Assembly: GCA_016787135.1 (NCBI GenBank)
Contig: JAEUVK010000132.1
Location: forward strand, 1 to 52,519
DNA: 52,519 nt
Reading direction: 5' to 3'
Source: Chitinophagaceae bacterium
GTDB lineage: Bacteria; Bacteroidota; Bacteroidia; Chitinophagales; Chitinophagaceae
The position numbers were made by a program, and so were the translations under genes. This document shows, piece after piece, positions 52,406-52,519 of the stretch; the first letter of the stretch is position 1; every line of letters starts with the position of its first letter. Under the pieces are notes generated by a model. It ran no database searches and was not told the origin of the DNA. It saw nothing but the letters and a program-made list of their open reading frames with translations.

Positions 52406-52519
52406 ATGTCACAAACAGTTTTCGAGAAATTACAATTGGCAGACGAAAAGAATCTCTTAATTCAGGGTTTGCCTTCTTCCATCGAAAAACAGTTCAGTAA
52501 GTTGTCTTTTGCCAAAAAC
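52406..52519 (+). CDS. Start of an unidentified gene, cut by the window end
   Basis: 38 codons from the ATG at 52406 are visible: MSQTVFEKLQLADEKNLLIQ and then GLPSSIEKQFSKLSFAKN. The frame is open to the window end. The hydrophilic, helical start has no signal peptide. I do not recognise the family. It has its own promoter and a 78-base leader. Confidence 0.65.
   Translation, partial: MSQTVFEKLQLADEKNLLIQGLPSSIEKQFSKLSFAKN

Noticed and set aside
1..52519. CRISPR array, insertion sequence or prophage
   Set aside because: No regular direct repeats, transposase or integrase motifs, terminal repeats or phage genes were seen on either strand.

Overview
The window reads as a chromosomal segment of a Bacteroidota bacterium, most likely of the Chitinophagales/Chitinophagaceae type. 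Four things point there: TonB-dependent receptors with an N-terminal carboxypeptidase-regulatory-like domain; families nearly confined to this phylum (DUF4270, GSCFA, an OmpA protein with thrombospondin type 3 repeats, short GT5 proteins); almost no Shine-Dalgarno sequences; and promoters of the Bacteroidota pattern TTTG-N19-TAnnTTTG, the clearest being in front of rpsO. No insertion sequence, phage gene, CRISPR array or rRNA was seen. The only RNA gene found is tRNA-His.

Layout. 1-5.3 kb: a TonB-dependent receptor, then two tandem paralogous membrane-anchored coiled-coil proteins of unknown function. 5.5-10.4 kb: housekeeping genes (holA, a lipoprotein, ribF, purM, ftsE). 10.3-13.6 kb: a compact minus-strand unit of two glycosyltransferases and a Gfo/Idh/MocA oxidoreductase, probably surface glycan work. 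13.7-24.5 kb: envelope and proteolysis genes (an outer-membrane beta-barrel receptor, a DUF445 protein, tRNA-His, a tail-specific protease, a DinB-fold protein, a DUF3575-like protein, a subtilisin-like protease, OmpA). 24.7-35.0 kb: a long minus-strand series with panC, panD, a flippase-like membrane protein, rfaE2, ppk, ppx, panB, a BtuB-like receptor and an ALDH7-type dehydrogenase. Here all three pantothenate genes are interleaved with polyphosphate metabolism.

35.1-39.6 kb, plus strand: a half-length GT5 protein, a DUF4270 lipoprotein, metK and rlmB. 39.6-41.7 kb, minus strand: a probable DUF6268 protein, a fatty acid hydroxylase/sterol desaturase and an 85-residue small protein. 42.0-46.1 kb, plus strand: a helix-turn-helix protein, a divergent HMG-CoA-lyase-like enzyme, a GSCFA hydrolase and galactokinase. 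46.2-52.5 kb: miaE on the minus strand, then rpsO, pnp, prmA, plsY, an M48 lipoprotein protease and the start of one more gene on the plus strand.

The segment is mostly core genome. The items least explained by known biology are the tandem coiled-coil pair, the GT5 protein that lacks its sugar-nucleotide motif and second domain, the HMG-CoA-lyase-like enzyme with altered active-site motifs next to its own regulator, and a leader near the window end that can fold into stacked helices starting at the predicted transcription start. Every assignment comes from reading the sequence and remembered family motifs; no database search or folding program was run.
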